Source: Streptomyces sp. TP-A0356
GTDB taxonomy: Bacteria; Actinomycetota; Actinomycetes; Streptomycetales; Streptomycetaceae
NCBI RefSeq assembly: GCF_001417775.1
Contig: NZ_BBZJ01000023.1
Span: forward strand, 186,001-250,000
Length of the DNA: 64,000 nucleotides
Direction: 5' to 3'
Below, piece after piece: positions 43,468 to 52,980 of this stretch (positions are counted from its first letter, which is position 1; each line of letters opens with the position of its first letter). The position numbers were made by a program, and so were the translations under genes. The notes beneath the pieces were generated by a model. It had not been told where the DNA came from. It worked only from the letters and a program-made list of their open reading frames with translations, and ran no database searches.

Positions 43468-43635
43468 AGAGGCCCGTCGTGGCGTTGTGTGATCGACTCG
43501 GCACTCCTTTGGCCTGAAGCGCGTTGCTGGTGCAACAAGCGGGCTGCTACTGATGGAGGTTCTGCTGTCAGTGGAGCATGCGATGCTGAGCAGCGCTGAT
43601 GGAACGTATCTGCTAGGGGACGCACGGGGGTTGGA

Positions 43636-44034
43636 GTGACGGGCTGGGACATCACGCCCAGTGGGGTGGAGTCCATCCTGTCGTTGGTGGGTCTTGCGGC
43701 CGACGACCTGAGCAAGGACGTCAAGGGCTACGGGGAGAGCGTTCAGGACGCGGCCCTGTCCGCGGGCACGATCAGTGGTCCGTACTGCGGCACGGCCCCC
43801 GAGGGGCCGGTGGGTGCGGCGGTGGCGAACTTCGTGTCCGACACCGAGGGCCGGATCGCGTTCATGGCGGCTCGCATCAAGAAGACCATGGACGGGACGG
43901 TCAAGGCCACCACCGAGTACGTCGAGGGCGATCTGACCATGGCCGCGCGGGCCCAGCGGGAGGCGTCGAAGGTACCCACGCCCGCTGAACTGCGTGCCGT
44001 GGCGCACCCGACGAACCACAACGGGGAGAAGTAG
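43636..44034 (+). CDS. DUF6507 family protein, probable partner of the secreted toxin
   Basis: The 132-residue helical protein (WDITPSGVESILSLVGLAAD, AALSAGTISGPYCGTAPEG) matches small DUF6507-type proteins that sit immediately before polymorphic-toxin genes in Streptomyces and resemble WXG100-type secretion partners. The GTG start lies five bases before the toxin's start region, giving operon-like packing. I infer a role in export through a type VII-like system. Confidence 0.65.
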   Translation: MTGWDITPSGVESILSLVGLAADDLSKDVKGYGESVQDAALSAGTISGPYCGTAPEGPVGAAVANFVSDTEGRIAFMAARIKKTMDGTVKATTEYVEGDLTMAARAQREASKVPTPAELRAVAHPTNHNGEK

Positions 44035-44039
44035 TCGAC

Positions 44040-46244
44040 GTGATCGATCCGGGTGGCATACCGCAGTACACGGGCGACTTCACCAAGCTGGACAAGGCCG
44101 TCTCCGATCTACGCACGCACGCATCCGGCATCCGTAACGCGGGTCAGGACGTCCATTCCCGCTTCCAGGCCACGGCTGCGTACTACAAGGCCCCGGAGGC
44201 CGAGCAGCTTTTCTCCTGCACCCAACCGGTGATGGACGCGGCGGATGAGTTCGCCGGCGACATCGAGTCTCTCGCCAATGCCCTGGACACCTTCGTCGCG
44301 GAAGCCAAGCCGTGTGCCGACCGGCTGAAGCAGCTGAGGCTGGACGCCATTGCCTTCGTCGACAGCGTCGAGGGCGATGACAACTGGTCCCACGACCAGA
44401 AGAAGGTCGACAAGCACCAGGCGCTGATGGACGGCGTGGCGGCGGCGGTCGAAGGCTTCCAGGAAGCCGAACGCAACGCCGCCAACAAGATCAGCGCAAT
44501 CAGCCCGGCGCTGTGCCGCCCCGGCTGGGTGGCCGACGACGGCAGCCACGCGCCCGGCATGTACGGCGTGAGCACCTCCATGCTCAAGGACGCGAAGAAC
44601 CTGCCGTGGGGTAGCCCGGAGGGCCGCACCTACGAGCGCTGGAGCCTGGACTGGTGGGGCCACGGCATCAAGAGCTGGGCGTGGGACGGCATCGCTAAGG
44701 ACAGCATCTGGGGCGGCTTCGTCGGTCTCGGCATCCTCGAGGACAACCTCCTGGGCATCAACGGCTCCGAAGCACAGCACCAGACCTGGGAGGGCCTCAG
44801 ACGCACCGTCGTCGGCGCCTACGCCTACGGGATGGACGCGGCCGGGCAGGGTGACCATCTCTCGGGCTGGCAGCGTGGCAGCGAGGCGTACGCGAAGGAG
44901 TTCGGCAAGCAGTTCGTCGCCTATGACATGTGGGACGAGGACCCGGCCCGCGCGCACGCCGTCGCCTCCTTCAACATCCTCACCGCGGTCGCAGGCGCCG
45001 GCGGTGCCCTCGCCAAGCTGGGCAAGGCAGGCAGGATCGCGGAAACCGCCGGCACCGTGGCCAAGGTCGGCGACGTCCTGGACCCGATCTCCGGCGGTAT
45101 GAAGGCGGCCAAAGCCATCTCGAACCTGCCGAAGGTCTCGGAGGTGCTGGCCAACATCAGCGACCGCCTTCGGCTGCCTCCGACGAAGTTCCCCGACGCG
45201 GTACTCGACCTCAACGACCGCTACCGCGTGGGCAAGGACGGCCAGCTCATCCCGATCAACGCCGACGGCACGCCCAACCTTGCCGAAGCCCCGCACGAGG
45301 CTGCCGCCGCCGACCGCGGCCACGGCGAGGTGTCCCCGAGCCACACGATCTCCGATTCGTCACGCGGCGCAACGGATGTCTCCGCCCACTCGAACCGATC
45401 GCACGAGTTGGTCGGGATCGGCGCCCGGGCGGAGCATGGCACCGGCGCCACTCATACGTATGGGCACATACCGGGGCAGGCAGGCGGACACGACGCCGGT
45501 CACACGGCATCACGCGAAGGCTCGTCCACCAGATCCGCCGGTACAGAGTCGTACGGACGGTCCGGGGCCGGTGGCGGAACAGGCGGACACGGCTCCCCAG
45601 GGGCAGGACACGGCTCTCACGGTTCCGAAGCCGACCACAGCTCGGCCGACCACGACGCTGCCGATGCGCACGAGGCTCACGATTCACACGCCGATGCGGG
45701 CAGCCACTCGCCCGAAGCACACCATCACGGCAGCTCCGACGGCGAACCCGACTACACGCGCCGTGCGCTCCCGCCAGGCACCGCTGACCGCACTCTGCAT
45801 GAGATGCGGAGCATGCGTCACAGCCGGGAGCGGTACAAGGGCGCGGAGGACTACGTCCGCAAGATTGCCGGCGGTGCACCGGAGCGGCACTATCGCGTGC
45901 CCACCCACGACCACCCTTACTACCCTGTAGAGGCACCAGGTGGCCGCAATGTTGATGTCCCGGTGGATATGCCGGGCGGTCGTACTCTGGCTGTGGAGGT
46001 AAAGCACTATCTTGAATGGAGGACGATCAAACTCAAGGACGGCGGCACCCGCCCGGTGATGGGCGAAGTTCCCCTGAATGATGGCATAATTGAGCAAATC
46101 AACAAGGACCTGACGCTACGACGCCTGAATCCCCGCTTCGATCCACGCTGGCTCTTCCTGCATGCGCCTCCATCTCAGCCGCTGAGGAACTACCTCATAC
46201 AGGCTCGCATCATCTTCATCGAGTACGGCCCGGCCCCCAAGTAG
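44040..46244 (+). CDS. Polymorphic secreted toxin with PD-(D/E)xK nuclease domain
   Basis: The 734-residue protein starts with a WXG/LXG-like helical region (residues about 1-160, GGIPQYTGDFTKLDKAVSDL), a central region with DWWGHGIKSWAWDGIAKDSI and an alanine-rich membrane-prone segment near residues 305-330, then a His/Ser/Gly/Asp-rich linker (residues about 420-590, with HGSHGSEADHSSADHD). The last 135 residues form a distinct domain with Asp at about 637 (RNVDVPVD) and EVK at about 651-653 (TLAVEVKHYLEW), then QINKDLTLRRLNPRFDP. This is the D-E-x-K pattern of PD-(D/E)xK restriction-type nucleases. The next gene is a plausible immunity protein. Low GC at the C-terminal end fits the modular origin of toxin tips. 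Confidence 0.75.
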   Translation: MIDPGGIPQYTGDFTKLDKAVSDLRTHASGIRNAGQDVHSRFQATAAYYKAPEAEQLFSCTQPVMDAADEFAGDIESLANALDTFVAEAKPCADRLKQLRLDAIAFVDSVEGDDNWSHDQKKVDKHQALMDGVAAAVEGFQEAERNAANKISAISPALCRPGWVADDGSHAPGMYGVSTSMLKDAKNLPWGSPEGRTYERWSLDWWGHGIKSWAWDGIAKDSIWGGFVGLGILEDNLLGINGSEAQHQTWEGLRRTVVGAYAYGMDAAGQGDHLSGWQRGSEAYAKEFGKQFVAYDMWDEDPARAHAVASFNILTAVAGAGGALAKLGKAGRIAETAGTVAKVGDVLDPISGGMKAAKAISNLPKVSEVLANISDRLRLPPTKFPDAVLDLNDRYRVGKDGQLIPINADGTPNLAEAPHEAAAADRGHGEVSPSHTISDSSRGATDVSAHSNRSHELVGIGARAEHGTGATHTYGHIPGQAGGHDAGHTASREGSSTRSAGTESYGRSGAGGGTGGHGSPGAGHGSHGSEADHSSADHDAADAHEAHDSHADAGSHSPEAHHHGSSDGEPDYTRRALPPGTADRTLHEMRSMRHSRERYKGAEDYVRKIAGGAPERHYRVPTHDHPYYPVEAPGGRNVDVPVDMPGGRTLAVEVKHYLEWRTIKLKDGGTRPVMGEVPLNDGIIEQINKDLTLRRLNPRFDPRWLFLHAPPSQPLRNYLIQARIIFIEYGPAPK

Positions 46245-46271
46245 CTCCGAATCCCATGAAAGGAACAAGGC

Positions 46272-46724
46272 GTGGTAAACGCGAATGAACCAGACCTTCA
46301 AGGCTGGAGCGAGGAGAGGCGCCGGAACGCCATCGACATTGCGGACATGCTCGGGGTGCCTCTCGATGTGTATACCAGCGACCCGATGAGCGTCATTCCA
46401 GCCTTGGACGACTATGTATCTCGGGCCCCTCTGAGTGAATTCGAGGAGTCCGACTGGGTCACTCTGCACTTGGACCTGGCATCCTATGTCGCGGACTTCC
46501 TCATCCAGAAGTACGACGCGCACTGGACCGTCGTGGACGATCCCACGGGGCCCGTCGGGTTCCGCTATGTCATCGAGGCAACCGGACTCGATGGGCAGAC
46601 TCGTCGGGTTGACCCCATCGATGTCGTAGCCAAGGAATTCTCCAACCGCCCGATCGAAATCGTCCGGATGCTGGCCAGCGCAGAGCTCACCTTGAAATTG
46701 TCGCCACAGGCCGACAACGAATGA
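46272..46724 (+). CDS. Probable immunity protein for the nuclease toxin
   Basis: The 150-residue protein is acidic (many Asp and Glu) and has no signal peptide or membrane segment, as expected of a cytosolic immunity partner. It follows the toxin stop by 27 bases on the same strand. ERRRNAIDIADMLGVPLDVY and LHLDLASYVADFLIQKY are amphipathic helices, and IEIVRMLASAELTLKLSPQ a terminal strand. I do not recognise the family. The start is GTG 46272. Confidence 0.55.
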   Translation: MVNANEPDLQGWSEERRRNAIDIADMLGVPLDVYTSDPMSVIPALDDYVSRAPLSEFEESDWVTLHLDLASYVADFLIQKYDAHWTVVDDPTGPVGFRYVIEATGLDGQTRRVDPIDVVAKEFSNRPIEIVRMLASAELTLKLSPQADNE

Positions 46725-46872
46725 GCACGGCCCGGGAAGCGGCAGGACAGATGAAGAGTCCGGCAGAAAATCCTGGTCAGACACGGCAGTTGTAGTTCCG
46801 GCGTCGGCGCTGGTAGGAGACTTGCGGGGTCGGGTGCGGGCACAGATACGGCCACCATGATCATGAACGTTT

Positions 46873-47516
46873 GTGACGACGTTTCAGGACCAGGTGGCCG
46901 TGGAGGCCACGATAGCCCAGGCTGCCTGGGACCGGGTGTTCCGGGCGGCAATGGATGCGATCGCGGGCTGCTTCGCGCGGCGTGAGACACGTGCGACGGC
47001 AGCGGAGATGATCACCGGGCTGCTGAGGGAGGTGGACACGCGGAACTGCTGGACGCTGGCTGAGGCGCTGGGGCATCCAGGCCCGCACCGGCTACAGCAC
47101 CTGCTGTCACGGGCGAGGTTCGACCATGACCGGGCCCGGGAGGAGATTGCCCGCTTGGTCGTGCGTGAACTCGTAGGTCAGGAAGTGGTGCTGGTCGCGG
47201 ACGAGACCGGGGACGCGAAGTCCTCGACCGACTGCGTCGGCGCCGGCCGCCAGTACTCCGGCGCGCTCAAAGGTGTCGGACTGTGTCAGGTCGCCGTGCA
47301 TCTGGCCGCGGTCACCGAGTCGGTGCGGGTGGTCATCGACCGGGCCCTGTATCTCCCGAGAGACTGGGCTGCGGACGAGGAACGCCGTGAAGCAGCCGGC
47401 GTCCCGGAAGGGATCATGTTCGCGACGAAGCTGCAGCAGACCGCCGCCATGGTCAAGAACGCGCTCGAGCTGGGCGTCCGGGCACGCTGGTTCGCCGGTG
47501 ACGACGTGTATTCGGG
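46873..47516 (+). pseudogene. 5' fragment of an IS701-type transposase gene
   Basis: The frame from GTG 46873 has the N-terminal half of an IS701-family transposase: RNCWTLAEALGHPGPHRLQH, VVLVADETGDAKSS with the first DDE Asp, and MFATKLQQTAAMVKNALELG followed by WFAGDDVYSG with the second Asp. At 47516 the similarity stops and the next bases belong to an RHS gene in another frame. The C-terminal Glu region is missing, so the protein is inactive. It differs in sequence from the complete IS701 element at 52341. Confidence 0.85.
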
Positions 47517-50350
47517 GCGTGACCAAGGACGGCCTGCTCCAGGCGACCACCTACGCCTACGACGACGACGGTCAGCTCAAAACCGTCACTGACCCGGACA
47601 AACGCGCCGTGTTGTACGGCTACGACGACGCCGGCAACCTGACCTCCGAGACGACGCAGCTGGGCAACAAGACCACCTACGCCTACGACGACAACGGCCG
47701 CCTGACCGATACCGTCGAGCCGCGCGGCAACGTCACCGGTGCCGATTCCGCCCAGTACACGTGGCACACGACCTACGACGCCGCAGGCAACGTCACCGGC
47801 GTCACAGATCCGCTGGGCAACACCACCACACGGCTCTACGACGCAGACAACAACCTGATCAGAACCACCGACGCCCGCAAAGACGCCACCGACTACGGCT
47901 ACAACGAGCTCAACCAGCTCTCCAGCGTCCAGGCCCCCGACAACGGGAAAACGGCCTTCACTTACGACGAGGTCGGCAACCTCAAGACACGCACCGACGC
48001 CAATCAGCACACCACCAGCTACGAGTACGACAACGCCAACCGCCTCACCAAGATCACCGACCCGCTCCAGCGGTTCACCGCTTTCCAGTACGACCCCGAC
48101 GGCAACCGCACGCTGATCACCAACGCCCGCAAGCAAACCCAGACCAACACCTACGACGCCCGCAACCTGCTCACCAAGACCGTCTACTCGGACGGCACGC
48201 CCACCGTCACCTACACCTACGACGACGCCAGCCGTCCCAAGACCACCGCCGATGGCACGGGCACGCGCACACTCCAGTACGACAACGCAGACCGTCCACT
48301 GACCATCACCTCGCCCGGGGCCACCAACCCCTTCACGTACACCTACACCAACAGCGGCCAGATCAAGACCCGCACCTACCCCGACGGCTACGCCATCGCC
48401 TACGACTACGACGGTGACGGCCGCATCAAAACCCAGACCACCGCCGGCAAGACCTTCACCTACAGCTGGGACGAAGCAGGCAACCTCAAATCCGTCCAGC
48501 TACCGACGACCGCGGCGCTGTCCGAGGCCCGCACCTACGACCGCGCAGGCCGCCTCGCCTCGATCTCGGAAGGCACCGGCGCCCGCACAATCACCCGGGA
48601 CCCAGACGGCCGCGTCATCGCCGACCAATTCACCAGCGCCACCACCACCGGCCTGGCCAACCGCTACGGCTACGACACAGTCGGACGCCTCACCCGGGCC
48701 TGCACCGACACCTCCACCGCCGCCTCCTGCATCGACGGGACCGGCGGCACCGCCTACACCTACGACCCGGTCGGCAACCTCGCCACCACAACAGGCACCA
48801 CCAATGTCAGCAATACCTACGACGATGCTGACCAACTGACCAAACGCGTCGCAGGTTCCACGACAACGGACCTGACCTACGACGCCGACGGCAACCTCAC
48901 CAAAGACGACAAGGGCACGTACGCCTACGACGCGGCCAGCCGCGTCAGGTCCGCCACCATCGGCGCCGACACCTTCGCCTTCGTCTACGACGCAGACGGC
49001 AACCGCACCGTCACCAACAAAAACAGCAAGCTCGACCGCACCTCACGCTGGGACGTCAACGGCTCACTGCCCCAGATCGCCACCGAGACCAACAACACCG
49101 GCGCCCTCATCGCCGACTACAACTACAACCCGTCCGGCACACCCCAGGCGATGAACCGCAGCAGCGGAGCCTTCTACTTCCTGCACGACCGCCAGGAATC
49201 CATCCGCGCCGTCCACGACGCAGCCGGCAAAGAGAACTACACCTACACCTACAGCCCCTGGGGCGAGTCCACCGGCAAAGCCAGCGTCACCAACGGCCAG
49301 ACCAGCCCCTTTGGCTACACCGGCCAGTACACAGACCCCTACCTCACTGGACGCCTCGACCTCCGCGCACGGAACTACACCCCCAGCACCGGCCGCTTCA
49401 CCACCATCGACCCCGCCCCTGCTGGCAAGCTCAGTGCCAACCCTGCCCCGTACGCGTACGCCAACAACGACCCGCTCAATCAGGCCGACCCCTCCGGCGA
49501 ATGTCCACTGTGCGTGAGCGCCGGCATCGGCGCCGCATTCGGCGCAGTGGTTGATGGAGGGATCTACACCTGGCAACATCGCAACGGCGCCTTCACTTGG
49601 GGCGGCCTTGCCAAGGCGAGCGGCGAAGGTGCGATCACCGGTGGCATCGCCGGAGCTCTCATGCCCGGCATCGGTAACGCATTCGCCCGCGGCCTCGGTC
49701 TTACCGGCGGGCGCGCACTCGCCGCCTCCTCGGTCGTCAACGCTGGCGTTGGGGCAGCCTTCTCCTGGGGCGTCAACCAGGCCCACTGCCGTCCCACAGA
49801 CCCTTGGGACTTGCTCATTGGTGCTGCCGGGGGAGCGAGCAGCAGCCTTCTCGGGCCAGCGTTCAACTGGCTCAAGGGGAAGTTCTCGCCAGACCTCACT
49901 TCGGGCGTGCGCTTCGGGCCTGGGGCTGCGCATGCCGATGATCCGGCCTTCCGCGGCGGAAGCTCCTTCTCGCTGGATTCGATTCCTGAGGAGCCCGGAT
50001 TCAACTATCTGTACCGCGGCGTTTCCATCGCGAGCCCGGCATACGATGACGCAGCGCAAGGAATAGCCAAGCCTCGCGGTGGATCTGCAAGTATGGAGCA
50101 ACACCACGATGGAAACACGAACAGCCCCTACACCTCGTGGAGCACGTCGAAGCAGACGGCCCTGTCGTACGCACGCGGGGCTGCCGAAGGCCGAAGCGAT
50201 CTTCCCGGCGTCATCCTCCAAGTGAAGCTCCCTCTTGGCCAGCCGGTGTACCCGGCGATCATGTTTAGCACTGAGCTGTGGGAAAGCAACGAGAGCTTGG
50301 TGGAAGGGCTCGTCCAAGGAGCTAAGGTGTTCCACGTTCCAGCTCCATAG
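47517..50350 (+). pseudogene. RHS-repeat toxin gene without its N-terminus, ART-like tip
   Basis: From about 47517 the frame encodes 20 or more YD repeats (YAYDDDGQLKTVTDPDKRAV, YDDAGNLTSETTQLGNK, YDNANRLTKI), ending in the RHS core signature around GYTGQYTDPYLTGRLDLRAR and ANPAPYAYANNDPLNQADPS. The last 200 residues are variable: LYRGVS (Arg), YTSWSTSKQTALSYARG (Ser-Thr-Ser), VILQVKLPLGQPVY and ESNESLVEGLVQG form an R-S-E order that fits ADP-ribosyltransferase-like toxin domains. The N-terminal half of the protein is replaced by a transposase fragment, so no signal peptide remains. A terminator and an immunity candidate follow. Confidence 0.7.
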
Positions 50351-50365
50351 AGGGGTCGAACTCCA

Positions 50366-50394
50366 GGCGGCCGCGGCATACAGCCGCGGCCGCC
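50366..50394 (+). terminator. Terminator after the RHS gene
   Basis: GGCGGCCGCGG, loop CATACAG and CCGCGGCCGCC form a perfect 11-bp stem 15 bases after the stop. Confidence 0.75.
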
Positions 50395-50427
50395 CTCCCC
50401 CTACCCCTACAACGGAAAAGCAGGCGA

Positions 50428-51195
50428 ATGGAAGTGCCGGATATCGTCACAATGGACGTGGGTCAAGCCGTGGAACGCTGCGCACAACTTTCCCACTCAG
50501 GGTGGGAATCAGCGCAGCTTGCCGCGTCAGCCCTTGAACAATACCCAGGGGCGACTATTGAAACAACTCGCGTCAAAACCGCGTCCATGGCGGGAATCTA
50601 TAGTACTCGTCTAGCGCAAAATGCCGACCTCCCCCAAAGGACATTTGATATCGGTCGATTTGTTCAATCGCTGACAGAAAGTACTGAACCCTTCGTTCGC
50701 TTCTTCTCTGTCCGCTTCAAAATATGGCGCATCCTTGTTGTCCTGTCGGATGACATGCGTTCGCCGCTCGCGGCGACGGCAGTCACCGGTGTGGGGCAGA
50801 ATTCGGCAGCGAATAGCATTGGCGCGGTGGGAACTATTTCGGGAGGCCAAGCTCTCGCTCTATGTCGAGAACTAATGGAAGACGGATGGGATGCGGCAAA
50901 TATCGCCGTAGAAAAGCTAGCCAATTCAGAGGGGGATGAACACCCTGTCTGGATCGCGTCGCCTGTGACCCTGGCGCGCCATTACAGAGAGCGCGCCATG
51001 GTGACAGATGTAAACAGTCGCAACTTGACAAGCCTTGACCTCGACCGGTTTGCCCAAGTTATGTCGGGGCTAGATGACGCAACCATTCGAATCTTTCATC
51101 TCTTCGATGATTACGGGTGGCAGGCAACCTGTGCCGTGTCCGATGACTTCGCGCGTCCTCTGGGGGCGGTCGCTATTAGGCGTTCAACAGAATAA
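50428..51195 (+). CDS. Putative immunity protein made of two tandem copies of one domain
   Basis: The 255-residue protein splits into two similar halves of about 115 residues. Half 1 starts GQAVERCAQLSHSGWESAQL and ends VVLSDDMRSPLAATAV. Half 2 starts GQALALCRELMEDGWDAANI and ends CAVSDDFARPLGAVAI. Between, DIGRFVQSLTESTEPFVRFF in half 1 matches DLDRFAQVMSGLDDATIRIF in half 2. Its place behind the ART-type RHS toxin suggests immunity. Codon use is more AT-rich than in flanking genes. The family is unknown to me. ATG 50428 has only a weak AGGCG site. Confidence 0.6.
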   Translation: MEVPDIVTMDVGQAVERCAQLSHSGWESAQLAASALEQYPGATIETTRVKTASMAGIYSTRLAQNADLPQRTFDIGRFVQSLTESTEPFVRFFSVRFKIWRILVVLSDDMRSPLAATAVTGVGQNSAANSIGAVGTISGGQALALCRELMEDGWDAANIAVEKLANSEGDEHPVWIASPVTLARHYRERAMVTDVNSRNLTSLDLDRFAQVMSGLDDATIRIFHLFDDYGWQATCAVSDDFARPLGAVAIRRSTE

Positions 51196-51198
51196 CCA

Positions 51199-51510
51199 GT
51201 GTCGCATCAAATTTTTGACTTTGCCGAGGGTGCTTCTTGGCCGGACAAAGATGCCCTCGTCAGGTTCACGGCTGAGTCGCATGCCATCGTTAAGCACTGG
51301 CGTTCTCAGCAAGTGGGGGGAGCGAGACCTCGGCAAGGTGGTGTGGTGCGAATTCATGCGTGTCATTTGCACGGTCAACCTCATCGAGTTTCCGCCACCT
51401 TGCACATCCCAAGAGTGGCTGAGTTTGGAACCAGCTTGACCTAAAAGTTCCTCGCGCCAAGGTACCAGTTTGTGATCATTTTCTCGTAGGTCCAAAATCT
51501 GGAATCAAGG
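51199..51510 (+). pseudogene. Decayed small gene with several frameshifts
   Basis: Three frames give consecutive protein-like pieces: first SHQIFDFAEGASWPDKDALV and RFTAESHAIVKHW, then KWGERDLGKVVWCEFMRVIC followed by TVNLIEF, and last NQLDLKVPRAKVPVCDHFLV with a stop TGA at 51515. A gene with two or three frameshifts explains this better than three overlapping ORFs. The base composition matches the preceding immunity-type gene. It may have been another immunity protein; this is not established. Confidence 0.4.
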
Positions 51511-51520
51511 AGTGAGTTCT

Positions 51521-52243
51521 GTGGCCTCTCGCATGCCAACGTTCCTTGCTGTCGCCGGCTTGTCAGCAGTGCTTGGAGGGAGTGTTACCCAGGCGGCTGC
51601 GGCATCCCTTGGGCCCGCCCGAGTCGAGCAGAAGGTTGAGAGTTTCCGAGCAGCAGGCGACTTGCAGGTAGTCGATGTAGAGGTCGCCAGCAAGGGTGTT
51701 CCGTTCAACCTCACGCGCTACTACCACTGGGATCCAGCCGCCTCGTCAGGGATGCTTGGCAAGGGTTGGAGGCTTTCCCTGGAAGCTAGGCTCGAGGTAT
51801 CAGCAGACACCATCATCTTGGATGATGCCGACGGAACCAAAGTGCCATTCATCAAGCAGAGCGACGGTACGTATACGTCGCCAGAGGGTGCGCCATACAA
51901 GCTCACCGCAGCAGGTGAGAGTTACTCTCTCAAGGCTAACGACGGAAGTCTGGTACGTAACTTCGACAAGTCCGGTCGACTTACCAGCGTCGTGAACGGT
52001 GCGGGCGCAGGTCTCAAACTCGCGTATACATCGACAGGCCGAATAGCCTCTGTCGCTGACGCGGAAGGGCGAGTAGCGTACTTCTCCACTGACAGCTCGG
52101 GACAGCTGGTAGGCGTCACTCTGGCGGCTGGCGGCCACATCGCGTACTCCTACACCAGCCAAGGCTATCTTTCAAAGGTAGCTGGAGTAGACGGCACAGT
52201 ACGGACGTATGTCTACGACTCCGAGGGCCGACTAATTCAGTAG
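51521..52243 (+). CDS. Orphan N-terminal RHS-family secreted protein
   Basis: The 240-residue protein starts at GTG 51521, eight bases after AAGGAG (an earlier GTG overlaps the site). A signal peptide (MPTFLAVAGLSAVLGGSVTQ, cleavage near AAAASLG) precedes the DUF6531-like RHS entry domain VPFNLTRYYHWDPAASSGML and YD-type repeats (RNFDKSGRLTSVVNG, AYTSTGRIASVADAEG, YVYDSEGRLIQ). It stops just after a repeat, without core or toxin. A hairpin follows at 52297. It is either a truncated copy of a large RHS toxin or a stand-alone N-terminal module. Confidence 0.65.
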   Translation: MASRMPTFLAVAGLSAVLGGSVTQAAAASLGPARVEQKVESFRAAGDLQVVDVEVASKGVPFNLTRYYHWDPAASSGMLGKGWRLSLEARLEVSADTIILDDADGTKVPFIKQSDGTYTSPEGAPYKLTAAGESYSLKANDGSLVRNFDKSGRLTSVVNGAGAGLKLAYTSTGRIASVADAEGRVAYFSTDSSGQLVGVTLAAGGHIAYSYTSQGYLSKVAGVDGTVRTYVYDSEGRLIQ

Positions 52244-52296
52244 ACCTCATCGGCCCTGTTCCGCGACGGAGACGACGCTGCTGCAAGCGTGAGGTT

Positions 52297-52338
52297 AAGG
52301 GCTTGCAGGGACGCAACCTTGATTCCCTGCAAGCCCTT
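52297..52338 (+). terminator. Terminator after the orphan RHS gene
   Basis: AAGGGCTTGCAGGGA and TCCCTGCAAGCCCTT form a perfect 15-bp stem around a 12-base loop, ending three bases before the IS701 element. Confidence 0.85.
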
Positions 52339-52438
52339 AGTACTCCAGCCGTAGATCGCGATCTTGTTGCTGGAGTAGGGCGGAGAGGGGGCCGCCGTCG
52401 GTCATCGACGAGATCGAGTTGGGCAGCAGAGGTGTCCG

Positions 52439-52846
52439 CTACTCGTCGAGTCCTCCGAGACGGCGGGCATCTTTGATCTCGTGGAGTCTGGCAGCCGTCA
52501 TCGGGGTCCACTCCCTCCTCTGTCCAGCGGCATGGAGGGCTTCTCCAACCTCGCTGAGCTTCGCGGAGGACAACACGCCCGCCCGCTCGACCAGGTCGTC
52601 CCGGGCCACGGTGGTCAGCCATGTGCAAGGAGTAAAGCCTGGATGCGGGAACGCGAACCGCAGCACGCCTTCGAAGGGCAGTCCTTCCAGGGGGCCTACG
52701 GCCACTTCAACGCCGAGGCCGCTGATGTCGATGCCCGCAGGAGCGACGACCTGCATCGCCTGGAACCCGGATGACTCCTCGTCCGAGAGCAGCACGACCG
52801 GGCGTCGCTCATCGAAGTCGACCCACCAGACTTCACCGCGTTGCAT
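52439..52846 (-). CDS. MazF/PemK-type toxin carried by the IS
   Basis: The 135-residue protein starts at ATG 52846 with AGGAGG four to five bases upstream. MQRGEVWWVDFDERRPVVLL is the beta-barrel start of the MazF/PemK endoribonuclease family, MQVVAPAGIDISGLGVEVAV and LRFAFPHPGFTPCTWLTTVA the conserved strands, and ERAGVLSSAKLSEVGEALHA the C-terminal helix. No antitoxin gene is visible beside it, and it reads towards the left end of the element. It overlaps no other gene, so it is a genuine passenger of the transposon. RNA cleavage activity is inferred from the family. Confidence 0.8.
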   Translation of the reverse strand: MQRGEVWWVDFDERRPVVLLSDEESSGFQAMQVVAPAGIDISGLGVEVAVGPLEGLPFEGVLRFAFPHPGFTPCTWLTTVARDDLVERAGVLSSAKLSEVGEALHAAGQRREWTPMTAARLHEIKDARRLGGLDE

Positions 52847-52980
52847 GTGTCCTCCTGGCACGAGACGGCGGGCGAACGCTGCGTGCCCCGTGCGGGACAC
52901 GGAAGGGATGCGGCCCCGTCTTCGCACGTCGTGACCGAGGGGCGGTGAAGACGGGCGCGGCCACCGTTGATCATCGGTGT

